64,000 bases of DNA. Source: Anaerophaga thermohalophila str. Valhall (GTDB lineage Bacteria; Bacteroidota; Bacteroidia; Bacteroidales; Marinilabiliaceae). Shown here one piece after another: positions 35,710 to 44,914 of the stretch (the stretch's first letter is position 1; every line of letters begins with the position of its first letter). Under the pieces are notes generated by a model. That model worked only from the letters and a program-made list of their open reading frames with translations. It made no database searches and was not told where the DNA came from. The stretch covers positions 1 through 64,000 of the forward strand of contig NZ_AHZV01000106.1 in assembly GCF_000250735.1 (NCBI RefSeq). The letters are read 5' to 3'. The translations under genes and the position numbers were made by a program.

Positions 35710-36738
35710 TCAGATCCTGGCGGCATCAATAAACGCTTTAATATTCTCCGTTGTAACACCCGGGGGCATTCCACCTCCGACAGAAAGCATGAGCCTCGAT
35801 TTATCGGGTGTTTCGTCAAGAAGTTTTTTTACTTCGCGTTTCACATCATCCGGCGTTCCCGAACCCAATACGTCTCGAGGAGGTATATTCCCAAGAATGG
35901 TCATCCTGCCTGCGGAAGCCTCTATAAGGTCTTTTGCTGACATTTGTGTTCCCGGATTAAATAGGTTAATCCCCAGGTCGGGATAATGCTTCACGGACAT
36001 GGAACAATCGGCATCATTATGGAAAAACTTAACACTAACCTGAGCATCATCATAAAGCTCCTTAAAATAGGGGAAACCGAATTCCATAAACTCATCCTCT
36101 CCTACAAATCCGACAATATCGTCGAGCATCAGGATACCATCGATGGTTGGTATGGCCTCGCGCTGCAACTTGTGCCAGGTCTTCAGAAAGTCGGTAACAA
36201 TACGCATCAGTTTATGTACGGCATCAGGCTCCATCATCATCGTTGTCATCAGTTCGGTGGTACCCATCAGGAAGGAAGCGATATTCAGCGGGCCCCGCGA
36301 AACAGAAAAACGAATTCTATGCCCTGCTTTTTCAATATCGGGCCGGCACATCAGCAACCTGTTAAGCATGAAAGGCAGTAATCCGTCTGTTTCAGGATTT
36401 GGAACCTTCAGCTCATCAATGTCAGCAGACGAACGGATGGTTTTTTCGGCAAACGGAAATTCATCTTTCCAGAAAATGCACCTGGCGCCAAAAGCAGATG
36501 GTTCAGTACACATCCCGTATTCACTCCAGAAGCCGGGAAGGAACATCACCTCAGGGAATGTTTCTATAGCTTTAAGATTGGCTTTAAGCCATAGTTCATC
36601 ACTGGTAAAATAATCGAGAATGTTAATGCCATACCAGTTTGGCAACCAGGGCGAATCGATAATAAACCCTATCGGCATTCTGTTCTGTTGTTCTCCTTTT
36701 ACGACAGAAATCAGTTCTGTCCATTGTTTGTCGGTCAT
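35710..36738 (-). CDS. Uroporphyrinogen decarboxylase-family methyltransferase (COG0407)
   Basis: 342-aa TIM-barrel protein of the UroD/MtaA/CmuA superfamily, here next to a corrinoid protein, so more likely a corrinoid methyl carrier transferase than a haem enzyme. Seen: GFIIDSPWLPNWYGIN, RFSVSRGPLNIASFLMGTTE, FFHNDADC with His240, LFNPGTQMSAKDL, and SVGGGMPPGVTTENI. The zinc-ligand motif HxC and the late Cys of MtaA/MtbA are absent (GGG at 321-323), as in the HxD subgroup of unknown substrates. It is divergent from the two corrinoid-linked genes across a 149-bp gap. Confidence 0.78.
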   Translation of the reverse strand: MTDKQWTELISVVKGEQQNRMPIGFIIDSPWLPNWYGINILDYFTSDELWLKANLKAIETFPEVMFLPGFWSEYGMCTEPSAFGARCIFWKDEFPFAEKTIRSSADIDELKVPNPETDGLLPFMLNRLLMCRPDIEKAGHRIRFSVSRGPLNIASFLMGTTELMTTMMMEPDAVHKLMRIVTDFLKTWHKLQREAIPTIDGILMLDDIVGFVGEDEFMEFGFPYFKELYDDAQVSVKFFHNDADCSMSVKHYPDLGINLFNPGTQMSAKDLIEASAGRMTILGNIPPRDVLGSGTPDDVKREVKKLLDETPDKSRLMLSVGGGMPPGVTTENIKAFIDAARI

Positions 36739-36887
36739 AGTAAATGGAAGGTTTGCAGTTTACGGTTCTAAATTTACATAGTATAAAGCATCTTTACAAA
36801 TATATTTTTGTATATTGATGCCGGATAACAGGTGAATATCAAACATTTTTGTGCCAAAATATAAACGTTCACAACCCGAAAACAACT

Positions 36888-37562
36888 ATGGAAAAAGAGG
36901 AATTACTACAAAAAATTCTGCATTGTGTTGAGAATGGAAAAGTAAACAACGCCGCTCCTTATCCTCCGAATATGAAAGGCAAGGATGGTGCCGATGAATG
37001 GACAAAGAAGGCATTGGAAGAAGGCATAGGCCCCGATGAGATACTGAGTGAAGCTCTCATTAAAGCCATGGATGTTGTGGGCAAAAAATTCTCAGAAAAG
37101 AAAATTTTTGTCCCTCAGATGTTGATTTCGGCTAAAGCCATGAATGCTGCCATGGAACATCTCAAACCCTACTTCCAGTCTGGCGCTGTCAAAAAGAAAG
37201 GCTTGTTTATTATAGGAACGGTAGCAGGTGATCTGCACGACATAGGCAAAAATCTTGTAGGCATGATTGTCGAAGGTGCCGGGTGGGAAGTTCTGGATTT
37301 AGGCGTTGATGTCAATTCCCGGAAATTTCTCGATGCCATAGGTTCTCATAAGGATGCCGTTGTCGGCCTTTCGGCATTGCTTACAACCACCATGGCCAAC
37401 ATGAAAACCATAGCACAGGATATCAAGCAACAATACCCGGAAGTCCCTCTGATTATTGGCGGGGCGCCGGTTAATGAAAATTTCAAAACCGAAATCGGCG
37501 CAGACGGGTATGCTCCGGATCCCCAGGGGGCTGTTTCCTATCTCAATTCATTGATTGCCTGA
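36888..37562 (+). CDS. Corrinoid (B12-binding) protein, MtbC/MtaC-like
   Basis: 224-aa carrier with an N-terminal helical B12 cap domain (residues about 1-95) and a C-terminal Rossmann-like B12 domain. The cobalt-ligand motif D-x-H-x-x-G is at 115-120 (DLHDIG), followed by SAL near 162 and IIGGAPVN near 197. Such proteins accept a methyl group from a donor through one methyltransferase and pass it on through another. An in-frame upstream start at 36849 is possible, but ATG 36888 gives the family N-terminus MEKEELLQKIL. Its substrate should be set by the divergent UroD-like enzyme. Confidence 0.88.
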   Translation: MEKEELLQKILHCVENGKVNNAAPYPPNMKGKDGADEWTKKALEEGIGPDEILSEALIKAMDVVGKKFSEKKIFVPQMLISAKAMNAAMEHLKPYFQSGAVKKKGLFIIGTVAGDLHDIGKNLVGMIVEGAGWEVLDLGVDVNSRKFLDAIGSHKDAVVGLSALLTTTMANMKTIAQDIKQQYPEVPLIIGGAPVNENFKTEIGADGYAPDPQGAVSYLNSLIA

Positions 37563-37678
37563 CCCGACTCCCCCGCCGGATTTTAACATAAAAATACGGG
37601 TGCTCTTGAAAGAGGCGTTTCCGTCATGGTATTTGCAAAAAGAGACTTTTCAGGAGCAGACTTAATCATTACATTTAT

Positions 37679-37735
37679 GTGTCTGTTCAGTAAAGTGTCA
37701 TTTACAAGGCTTGCAAAAACAGAAAGCCCCGTTTT
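37679..37735. repeat. Repeat family A, fragment A5
   Basis: GTGTCTGTTCAGTAAAGTGT and CATTTACAAGGCTTGCAAAA match the inner half of repeat A. The terminal part is missing. It lies 30 bases before the start of the next gene. Confidence 0.55.
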
Positions 37736-37764
37736 TAGTTCGAAACCTGAACTTCTGTAAAATC

Positions 37765-38511
37765 ATGAGCGGCAGATATAACATACGCGAAACAGCAGAC
37801 AGGACTCAAAACGGAAGGTCTGTCAGAATACATCCTGACAATTCACTTATTACCATTGACCCCGGGCGGGTATCCGGCATGTTAGAAGTTCCGTCGGGGC
37901 AAATAGAGCCATATCTTGAAGAGCTGATCGTGACACTGATCGACGAATGCCTTTCTGTTGTCTGCCCTTCTGCATGCTTCAGCTGCTTTCAAAGGCCTGA
38001 AATCGATGTTTCGGCAGGAACCATGAAGCTTCAGGGTTACACTTTTTACCTCAACAAGATGGTTGCCTCATGCCTTCAGAAAAGTGAAGAAATATATTGT
38101 TTTATCGGAACGTGCGGGAAAGAAATGGAAAATCTTTCGCGGAAACATCTGCAACAGGGAAACCTTCTCGAAGGCTATATTATAGACATTATAGGCTCCG
38201 AAATGGCCGAATCGGTCGCCGGCATTGCTCACGACACCATAGAAAAGTATGCCAACCGCAGCGGAATGAAAATCTCTAACCGCTACAGTCCGGGCTATTG
38301 CAGATGGCCTGTTTCCGACCAGCAAAAACTATTTGCTCTGATGTCGGGAAACACCTGTGGTGTAAAACTGACAGATTCATCATTGATGCTCCCCATCAAA
38401 TCTGTCAGCGGCATTGTCGGTGCCGGGAAAGAAATGAAAAGAATGGAATACCAATGCTCGAAATGCGATGCTAAGTATTGTCTATTCAGGGATAAATACA
38501 GGAACCATTAA
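37765..38511 (+). CDS. Stand-alone MetH-activation-domain-like protein
   Basis: 248-aa protein resembling the C-terminal activation domain of B12-dependent methionine synthase, which binds S-adenosylmethionine and supports reductive remethylation of the cobalamin. Seen: FIGTCGKEMENLSRKHLQ, GSEMAESVAG, the SAM-site-like RYSPGYCRWPVSDQ (Arg173, Gly177, Tyr178) and LMLPIKSVSGIVGAG. Extra Cys groups are CPSACFSCF near 67-75 and CxxC-x4-C at 231-239, which could hold a metal cluster. It follows the corrinoid protein, so its likely job is reactivation of that carrier. Start ATG 37765 is chosen over one at 37711 inside the repeat fragment. Confidence 0.75.
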   Translation: MSGRYNIRETADRTQNGRSVRIHPDNSLITIDPGRVSGMLEVPSGQIEPYLEELIVTLIDECLSVVCPSACFSCFQRPEIDVSAGTMKLQGYTFYLNKMVASCLQKSEEIYCFIGTCGKEMENLSRKHLQQGNLLEGYIIDIIGSEMAESVAGIAHDTIEKYANRSGMKISNRYSPGYCRWPVSDQQKLFALMSGNTCGVKLTDSSLMLPIKSVSGIVGAGKEMKRMEYQCSKCDAKYCLFRDKYRNH

Positions 38512-38658
38512 GGAAACGCTTTGTCCTACAGGGCAATTAACAGGAGAAAATTTGAAAGTCATAAGGTTCGCTGTTGTAACCCGGTCAAAATAGCCGGCAA
38601 AATTCTGCATAATTAATTCCAATTTTCTAAATTTATAGAATTAAAGAGAAGAACCAAT

Positions 38659-39801
38659 ATGTTACCATCTTTCATTCTTAAAAACGGTCGGATTTTTGAC
38701 GGAAGGTCTTTTCTCTCACCGGGATTTTCTATCGTTGTAAAACCGCCACACATTCTTGGCATAACCACGCATCCTCCTTCACATTTACCATCCATCGATC
38801 TGGAGGGGAAGGTGGTTGCTCCAGGATATATCGATCTCCAGGTTAACGGTGGCGGAGGGAAGTATGCCTCGTTGGACCCATCGGAAAAGTCATTTCGCCA
38901 AATACTGAACACTCATCTGGCACACGGAACCACGTCATTACTCCTGACCATCATAAGTTCCGCTACCGATACGAGGAAAAATGCCATCGAGACCATACGC
39001 AAAATAATGGCAAAGGAGCAATCATTGCTCATGGGCGGACACCTCGAAGGCCCCTTCCTGAACCCTTCTAAAAAAGGGGCCCATCATGAACCATGGCTAC
39101 AACCGGCTACCCCATCATTGTTAAAAGAAATAACCGGCGAAGGACACGAAGTTATTAAAGCCATCACTGTGTCTCCCGAGTTGTTCACCTCAGGAAATCT
39201 GGATGTTCTGATGGAAACCGGGTGGATTTTGTCTGCCGGTCACTCTAATGCATCCTACGAAACAGCAATGTCGTTCTTTGATCATGGAGGACGAATGGCA
39301 ACCCATTTGTATAACACAATGTCGCCCATATCAGGAAGAGAACCGGGGATTATTACCGCTATCTTCGAACATCCAAGTGCACGGGCAGGTGTTATTGCTG
39401 ACGGCCACCATGTGCATCCGGCCGCCATTCGCCTGGCTCACCGCGTCATGGGTGACCGCTTGTTCCTGATATCCGATGCCACTTTTCTGGGACAAAAAGA
39501 CGGCGAGGTTTATTTCGGCCCGACCACTTTCAGGATGAAAAACGGCATTTGCTACAATCAGGAAGGCAAGCTGGCCGGGTCCTCCATTTCAATGGCACAA
39601 GCCGTACAGTATTGTATCAAAGAGGTCGGATTGCCCCAAGCAGAAGCTTTACGCATGGCCTCCTTCACCCCGGCTGCCGTTATGGGGCAAACGCACCGCA
39701 TAGGACGGATAGGCAAAGGTGTCCTTGCCAATATGGTTGTTTTAAACGACGACTGGATGCCTGAAACGGTTTACTATGAAGGAGAAGAAGTTGAAGCTTA
39801 A
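38659..39801 (+). CDS. nagA: N-acetylglucosamine-6-phosphate deacetylase
   Basis: 380-aa metal-dependent amidohydrolase that removes acetate from GlcNAc-6-phosphate in amino sugar catabolism and cell wall recycling. Seen: APGYIDLQVNGGGG, the metal motif GGHLEGPFLNPSKKGAH (Glu130), SAGHSNASYE with His195, THLYNTMSPISGREPG with His216 and SDATFLG carrying the catalytic Asp. Length is normal. It is preceded by a 147-bp gap with AAAGAGAAG near the start. nagB is not in the window. Confidence 0.93.
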   Translation: MLPSFILKNGRIFDGRSFLSPGFSIVVKPPHILGITTHPPSHLPSIDLEGKVVAPGYIDLQVNGGGGKYASLDPSEKSFRQILNTHLAHGTTSLLLTIISSATDTRKNAIETIRKIMAKEQSLLMGGHLEGPFLNPSKKGAHHEPWLQPATPSLLKEITGEGHEVIKAITVSPELFTSGNLDVLMETGWILSAGHSNASYETAMSFFDHGGRMATHLYNTMSPISGREPGIITAIFEHPSARAGVIADGHHVHPAAIRLAHRVMGDRLFLISDATFLGQKDGEVYFGPTTFRMKNGICYNQEGKLAGSSISMAQAVQYCIKEVGLPQAEALRMASFTPAAVMGQTHRIGRIGKGVLANMVVLNDDWMPETVYYEGEEVEA

Positions 39802-39862
39802 TACGGATGACCCGCATTATAATGCCGGTTAAAACAAACCGTGTATCTTGCTGTCCACTTTA

Positions 39863-40444
39863 TCAATCACAGCACTCAGATTTACTTTTTTCTTTAATGA
39901 AATCGTTCTTGTCAACATCAACAATGAGCAAATTGGACGCTTTGTAACTACGTATCCACCCCTCGTAGCGTTCATTTAGGCGTCGCAGGTAATCCAGGCG
40001 TATAGACGATTCGTAAGGACGTCCCCGCATCTCGATTTGCCGCACAAGGGTGGGAACAGAAGCCCGCAGATAGATCAGGAGGTCGGGAGGCGCTATCAAA
40101 CTGCTCATAAGATCAAAAAGTCCGCTATAATTTTCATAATCGCGCGGACTCATAAGCCCCATATCGTACAAATTAGCCGCAAAAATAACCGAATCTTCAT
40201 AAATGGTACGATCCTGGATGACACTTTTATTGCCTTCTCTGATTTTAATGATCTGAGAGAAACGGCTTTTCAGAAAATAGACCTGAAGATTGAACGACCA
40301 TCGCTTCATATCGTTGTAAAAATCGGCCAGGTAAGGATTTTCTTCCACATCTTCGTAATGAACCTCCCAACCGTAATGATTGGCCAGTAATCCGGCCAGA
40401 GTAGTTTTCCCCGATCCGATGTTCCCGGCAATAGCAATATGCAT
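39863..40444 (-). CDS. Deoxynucleoside kinase
   Basis: 193-aa kinase of the dCK/dGK family, phosphorylating deoxynucleosides for dNTP salvage. Seen: P-loop GNIGSGKT at 7-14, YEDVEENPYLADFYND, the DRS-type motif VIQDRTIYEDSVIFA and the lid region RGRPYESSIRLDYLRRL. Single small copies of this family in Bacteroidota usually prefer deoxyadenosine or deoxyguanosine. The substrate here is inferred. It stands alone, converging on nagA. Confidence 0.85.
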   Translation of the reverse strand: MHIAIAGNIGSGKTTLAGLLANHYGWEVHYEDVEENPYLADFYNDMKRWSFNLQVYFLKSRFSQIIKIREGNKSVIQDRTIYEDSVIFAANLYDMGLMSPRDYENYSGLFDLMSSLIAPPDLLIYLRASVPTLVRQIEMRGRPYESSIRLDYLRRLNERYEGWIRSYKASNLLIVDVDKNDFIKEKSKSECCD

Positions 40445-40549
40445 AACAATACCTTTTTACAATAGTCCTTAACTCTTTTGTAGAAAACTCATATTCAACT
40501 CCTTACGATTCAGCGAGTGTTTGTCAGATTATCAGTATTATAGAATTCA

Positions 40550-40936
40550 TAATACTCCGTCAAACTTTTGCAAAACGTTGCAAACCAATTGTTTGCACCT
40601 AAAGAGGTTTATTTGTTAAAATACAGTATATCAAGGTTGTACGAAACGAGCATAGCAAGGTTTCCCACAACAAGAATATGTATAAATGCTTGCATGCGAG
40701 TTCCATCAGACCAATAACTTATACATAATTTATACTGATGAATTATCTTATGCCTAACTTAAATTACAAAACACTCTATATCAATTATTTGTTTTGCGGA
40801 GTTGGATTTTTGCTTATCAGGCCAATTTTCGGTACTAACGGTAAAATTCTTATCTGCAGAATTTAACACTTCTGCCTTCTGCCTGGCAAACTTCTGCCTG
40901 TCGATTACTTATATCTAAAAATCTAACGATCTATTG
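40550..40936. repeat. Long repeat family C, copy C4 (carries element E2), inverted to C1
   Basis: 387 bp, nearly identical to the reverse complement of 9558-9950, including the interior with AAATACAGTATATCAAGG, TTTCCCACAACAAGAATATG and element E2. It fills most of the 521-bp gap between the kinase and the GH3 gene. C1 and C4 bracket 31 kb in inverted orientation. Confidence 0.82.
40756..40908. mobile_element. Element E, copy E2 (153 bp)
   Basis: Reverse orientation of E1, starting AACTTAAATTACAAAACAC and ending CTTCTGCCTGTCGATTAC. Flanks on the element strand are AGATATAA and AGGCATAA, so a target duplication is only partly preserved. Confidence 0.7.
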
Positions 40937-40965
40937 ATTCAGCTTTAATCTTCTTTCCTAAAAAT

Positions 40966-42489
40966 CTAATGATCTATTCTATGATTCAGCTTTAAAAGAT
41001 CATCAAGATAATCGCGATTGTTCGATAGCCGGGGTACCTTATTTTGTCCTCCCAGTTTATTTCTCGACTTCATCCAGTCAAAAAACAGGCCTTCGCGCGC
41101 CACAACAACATCGGGCGGATCAAGGGTAATACTTTTGTAACGCTTGGCTTCATAATCGCTGTTAACATCCTGCAAAGCTTTGTCGAGCACTTCCCTGAAC
41201 TTATCAACAGAATCGGGATACTTCTCAAATTCAATAACCCATTGATGAGCCCCCTTGCTACCTGTGCTCATATATAACGGTCCTGCAGTGTATTCACTGA
41301 CAACTGCGCCCGTGGCTTTACAGGCAGCATCCAGCGCCTTTGTGGCATTATCAATAATAACTTCTTCGCCAAAAGCATTGATGAAATGCCTGGTTCGTCC
41401 CGAAATGATAAATTTAAAAGGGTAGCGATGGGTAAACCGTACCGTATCACCTATCATATACCGCCACAATCCGCCATTTGTTGTTATGATGATTGCATAA
41501 TCCTTGTTGAGTTCCACTTCATCCAGAACCAGTGTTTTGGGATTTTCTTTTCCCAACTCTCCCATCGGCATAAATTCATAGAAAATACCATAATCAAGCA
41601 TCAACAACATCGAAGAAGAAGTCGGATCATCCTGTATCCCGAAAAATCCTTCCGAGGCATTATACGTTTCCATATAATGCATCTCTTCGGAAGGAATTAA
41701 TTCTTTATACTGCTCGCGGTAAGGAGTAAAATTAATCCCCCCGTGGATAAAGAGTTCCAGATTCGGCCATATCTCCAATAAATTTTTTTTGCCCGTGGTC
41801 TTCAGAATATGCTTGATCAAAACCAAAAACCAGGAAGGAACACCTGCGAGAGAAGTTACATTTTCTTCAATTGTAACCTTCGTGATCTTCTTCAACTTTT
41901 CTTCCCACTCCTCCATCAGGGCAACATCGGGCCCCGGCGTTTTGAAAAACTGGGTCCAGAATGGCAGGTTTTCAATCAGTATTGCTGAAAGGTCCCCGTA
42001 ATAAGAATCGTTGCTGAAATTGTTGATCTGATGGCTGCCGCCCAGTGTGAGTGTTTTGCCTGAAAAAACCTGATTTTCCGGATAATTGTCGTTATATATT
42101 GCAAGAACATCTCTTCCGCCACGAAAATGGCATGCTTCCAAAGCAACTTTAGTCACAGGAATAAATTTACTTTTAGATGACGTCGTCCCCGAGGATTTGG
42201 CAAACCAGCGGGTGACGCCCGGCCAAAGCACATCTTTTTCTCCGTTTCGCAAGCGTTCTACATAAGGTTCGAACCCCTCATAACCCTGAACGGGCACTCT
42301 CTCCTGGTATTGATGAATCTTACGGATAGAAGAATAATCGTATTGCCTGCCCCATTCCGTTTCCCGGGCTTCTTCAATCAGGGAGAAGAAGACCGATTCC
42401 TGTACCTCCATAGGTGCTTTCCGGAACAGATCGATCTGCGACAAACGACGGGCATTAAAAAGCCCGACAATACTGGATATAATTGGCAT
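40966..42489 (-). CDS. GH3-family acyl-adenylate/amidosynthetase-like protein
   Basis: 507-aa protein of the GH3 family, ANL-type adenylating enzymes that in plants join amino acids to acyl hormones. The role of bacterial members is largely unknown. Seen: the ATP motif FAKSSGTTSSKSKFIPV, YNASEGFFGIQDD (motif II type) and TNGGLWRYMIGDTVRFT (motif III type). No signal peptide. The last codons (HRID and the TAG stop) lie in a fragment of repeat C, and a 14-base stretch near the end is duplicated at 40935-40948 and 40982-40995, so the C-terminus has been changed by the repeat. Confidence 0.87.
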   Translation of the reverse strand: MPIISSIVGLFNARRLSQIDLFRKAPMEVQESVFFSLIEEARETEWGRQYDYSSIRKIHQYQERVPVQGYEGFEPYVERLRNGEKDVLWPGVTRWFAKSSGTTSSKSKFIPVTKVALEACHFRGGRDVLAIYNDNYPENQVFSGKTLTLGGSHQINNFSNDSYYGDLSAILIENLPFWTQFFKTPGPDVALMEEWEEKLKKITKVTIEENVTSLAGVPSWFLVLIKHILKTTGKKNLLEIWPNLELFIHGGINFTPYREQYKELIPSEEMHYMETYNASEGFFGIQDDPTSSSMLLMLDYGIFYEFMPMGELGKENPKTLVLDEVELNKDYAIIITTNGGLWRYMIGDTVRFTHRYPFKFIISGRTRHFINAFGEEVIIDNATKALDAACKATGAVVSEYTAGPLYMSTGSKGAHQWVIEFEKYPDSVDKFREVLDKALQDVNSDYEAKRYKSITLDPPDVVVAREGLFFDWMKSRNKLGGQNKVPRLSNNRDYLDDLLKLNHRIDH

Positions 42490-42834
42490 TTCTTTATCTT
42501 TTCAAAAATTCACTACTCTAATGTTTACGAGTCCCCGGCTGTTTATTTTCTGTTGTCGTGATATTATTCCATGTATTCAGCCTCAATATTCTTCAAAAAC
42601 CGGCAACCGTTTTATGAGCCGGCCAAACAATGTTATTTTTGCAAAAAGCTGAAAAACAGCCCTCTTTGAGCCGGGAAATGACGATATAAAACTCCCTGCA
42701 ACAAAAAGGGTGGAAAAAATGAGCTTCTTAAAGGTGTACTCATCTATTGTTTTGACCGTAAATATAAATAATTTTGTTCCAACCAATAATTTATCCTGCT
42801 TTATTCATAAATCGTCAGATTTTTAGATAAAACT
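42490..42834. other. Gene-free stretch with ends of repeats H and C
   Basis: 345 bp. At 42792-42809 it has one end of repeat H (CCTGCTTTATTCATAAAT), joined directly to one end of repeat C (ATCGTCAGATTTTTAGAT), which runs up to the cvpA start. A 67-codon frame at 42583-42786 on the minus strand is not convincing. Confidence 0.45.
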
Positions 42835-43362
42835 ATGAGCTATTTCGACATCATTGCCGGTATTCTTCTGATCCTTACTGCCCTGAAAGGTTTAAAAAAC
42901 GGATTTATCAAAGAACTGGCAGGCCTTGCAGCATTAATTCTGGGAATAATTTTAGCAGTTCAGTTTTCTGACGTTACGGCACGTTTCCTTTCCGGGATAT
43001 TTCATTCGCAATACATGGGAATTATTGCCTTTCTGGTTACCTTCGTTATTGTTGTGTTGATTGTTCATCTTATTGCCTCGTTACTGCGAACTCTGATTCA
43101 TGCAATAGCACTTGGACCTTTCGACAGGATCATTGGCCTCGTTTTCGGAATGTTAAAAACAGCTTTCATCATCAGCATTCTTCTTTTGGGACTTAACGCT
43201 TTCGGCCTGGAGGACAAAATTATTACTCCGAAAGAACAGCAACGCTCAAAACTGTATCCCCCGGTAAAGAAGGCTGCTCCACTTATCTTTGACCTCTTTG
43301 AAAGGGACCTTGAAGAATTGTTGAATCCGTCAGAAAACGGACAAAGTCCGGTAACCATTTAA
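42835..43362 (+). CDS. cvpA: CvpA-family membrane protein
   Basis: 175-aa inner-membrane protein with four helices, starting SYFDIIAGILLILTALKGLK, with the family pattern GFIKELAGLAALILGI, IIAFLVTFVIVVLIV and GPFDRIIGLVFGMLKTAFI. CvpA proteins were named for colicin V production and are linked to envelope stability. The exact role is unknown. The C-terminal 45 residues are cytosolic and charged. It stands alone with repeats on both sides. Confidence 0.83.
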   Translation: MSYFDIIAGILLILTALKGLKNGFIKELAGLAALILGIILAVQFSDVTARFLSGIFHSQYMGIIAFLVTFVIVVLIVHLIASLLRTLIHAIALGPFDRIIGLVFGMLKTAFIISILLLGLNAFGLEDKIITPKEQQRSKLYPPVKKAAPLIFDLFERDLEELLNPSENGQSPVTI

Positions 43363-43391
43363 TTCCTCAAGGCATGTTCGTTAATTATTCT

Positions 43392-43400
43392 TATTTTTGC
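43392..43400 (+). promoter_or_regulatory. -7 promoter element upstream of tyrS
   Basis: TATTTTTGC fits TAnnTTTG. It lies 215 bases before tyrS, which would give a long leader containing the repeat A fragment at 43428-43470. Confidence 0.4.
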
Positions 43401-43427
43401 GCCTCTTGAATGAAACAATGTTAACTA

Positions 43428-43470
43428 TTGCGTGTCTATAAACTCGCAAAATTTTTAACAATATGTGTAC
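43428..43470. repeat. Repeat family A, terminal fragment A6
   Basis: ATTGCGTGTCTATAAACTCG followed by CAAAATTTTTAACAATATGT, one end of repeat A only. It lies in the presumed tyrS leader. Confidence 0.55.
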
Positions 43471-43615
43471 AGCAGATCATTAATTTTTTTAATGCTCGAT
43501 GTCGATCAACTAATAAGACATTGCATGCAAAACCTGAAGTGTTGCATTTTAACAACTAAAACGCTTTGATCACGAACATTTGATTTGCATTCTAAAGATT
43601 AACGGATATTGAACC

Positions 43616-44908
43616 ATGAATTTTGTAGAAGAACTCAAGTGGCGGGGAATGATCCACGACATCATGCCCGGTACCGAAGAACAACTGGAGAAAGAGATGA
43701 CCACGGCCTATGTGGGTATAGATCCCACTGCAGACTCGCTGCACATCGGCCATCTTGTTGGTGTTATGATGCTTCGGCATTTTCAGGCTGCCGGTCACAA
43801 ACCAATTGTTTTGCTGGGCGGTGCTACGGGAATGATCGGCGATCCTTCTATGAAATCGCAGGAAAGAAACCTTCTTGATGAAGAAACGCTGCGTCATAAC
43901 CAGAAATGTCTGAAGGAGCAACTCTCCAGGTTTTTGGATTTCGAGACGGGCAAAGAGAACCGGGCCCTGATGGTAAACAATTACGACTGGATGAAAGATT
44001 TCACTTTTCTGGAATTTATTCGCGATGTAGGTAAGCACATCACCGTTAATTACATGATGGCTAAGGACTCCGTGAAAAAACGCCTGGGTAGCGAATCGCG
44101 CGAAGGATTGTCATTTACTGAATTTACCTATCAGCTGGTGCAAGGCTACGATTTCCTCCATCTGTATCAGGCGCATGGTTGTAAATTGCAGATGGGCGGC
44201 TCCGACCAATGGGGAAATATCACCACCGGAACAGAACTCATTCGCAGAAAAACAGGCGGTGAAGCTTTTGCACTGACCTGTCCGCTTATTACCAAAGCCG
44301 ACGGCGGAAAATTCGGAAAAACCGAATCGGGCAACGTCTGGCTCGATCCCGAACGTACAAGCCCATACGCTTTTTACCAGTTCTGGCTCAATACTTCGGA
44401 TGCCGATGCCGAAAAATACATCAAAATATTTACACTGATACCGCGCGACGAAATTGAAGCGCTTATTAAAGAACACAACGAAGCGCCCCACCAGCGAAAA
44501 CTTCAGAAACGGCTCGCCGAAACTGTTACCCGCCTTGTGCATGGCGATGAAGCCCTGCAGATGGCCATTGATGCTTCACAGATACTTTTCGGAAAAAATG
44601 TTACCGACATCTTAAGAAAGCTGGACGAAAGGACACTCTTGTCTGTTTTCGAGGGAGTTCCCACATTCAACATCAACAGAAAGGAACTTGATGCAGGCAT
44701 CGGAATTATTGACCTGGTGGCCGAAAAAACCGAAGTGCTCCCATCGAAAGGTGAAGCACGACGAACCATTAAAGGCGGCGGACTCGGCCTCAACAAAGAA
44801 AAAGTGACAACCGAAGAATTGATCGTTAAAACAACCGACTTGCTGAACGACAAATATCTTTTGATACAGAAAGGCAAGAAAAATTACTTCCTGATAATTG
44901 CAGAATAG
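43616..44908 (+). CDS. tyrS: Tyrosyl-tRNA synthetase
   Basis: 430-aa class I synthetase that charges tRNA-Tyr. Seen: HIGH at 43-46 inside [14 protein letters not shown], the tyrosine-binding region [20 protein letters not shown], the KMSKS-type loop KFGKTESGN, and a C-terminal S4-like RNA-binding domain ([19 protein letters not shown]). Length is normal. The CPBP protease gene follows after 6 bases, so they are probably co-transcribed. Confidence 0.96.
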   Translation: MNFVEELKWRGMIHDIMPGTEEQLEKEMTTAYVGIDPTADSLHIGHLVGVMMLRHFQAAGHKPIVLLGGATGMIGDPSMKSQERNLLDEETLRHNQKCLKEQLSRFLDFETGKENRALMVNNYDWMKDFTFLEFIRDVGKHITVNYMMAKDSVKKRLGSESREGLSFTEFTYQLVQGYDFLHLYQAHGCKLQMGGSDQWGNITTGTELIRRKTGGEAFALTCPLITKADGGKFGKTESGNVWLDPERTSPYAFYQFWLNTSDADAEKYIKIFTLIPRDEIEALIKEHNEAPHQRKLQKRLAETVTRLVHGDEALQMAIDASQILFGKNVTDILRKLDERTLLSVFEGVPTFNINRKELDAGIGIIDLVAEKTEVLPSKGEARRTIKGGGLGLNKEKVTTEELIVKTTDLLNDKYLLIQKGKKNYFLIIAE

Positions 44909-44914
44909 AATACT

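Noticed and set aside
36739-36887. Cobalamin riboswitch upstream of the corrinoid genes
   Set aside because: Searched by eye for a B12 box and the long folded leader; the 149-bp gap is too short and has no such motif.
42583-42786. 67-codon minus-strand frame with two hydrophobic stretches
   Set aside because: No start context, no recognised family, in an AT-rich gap where such frames occur by chance.
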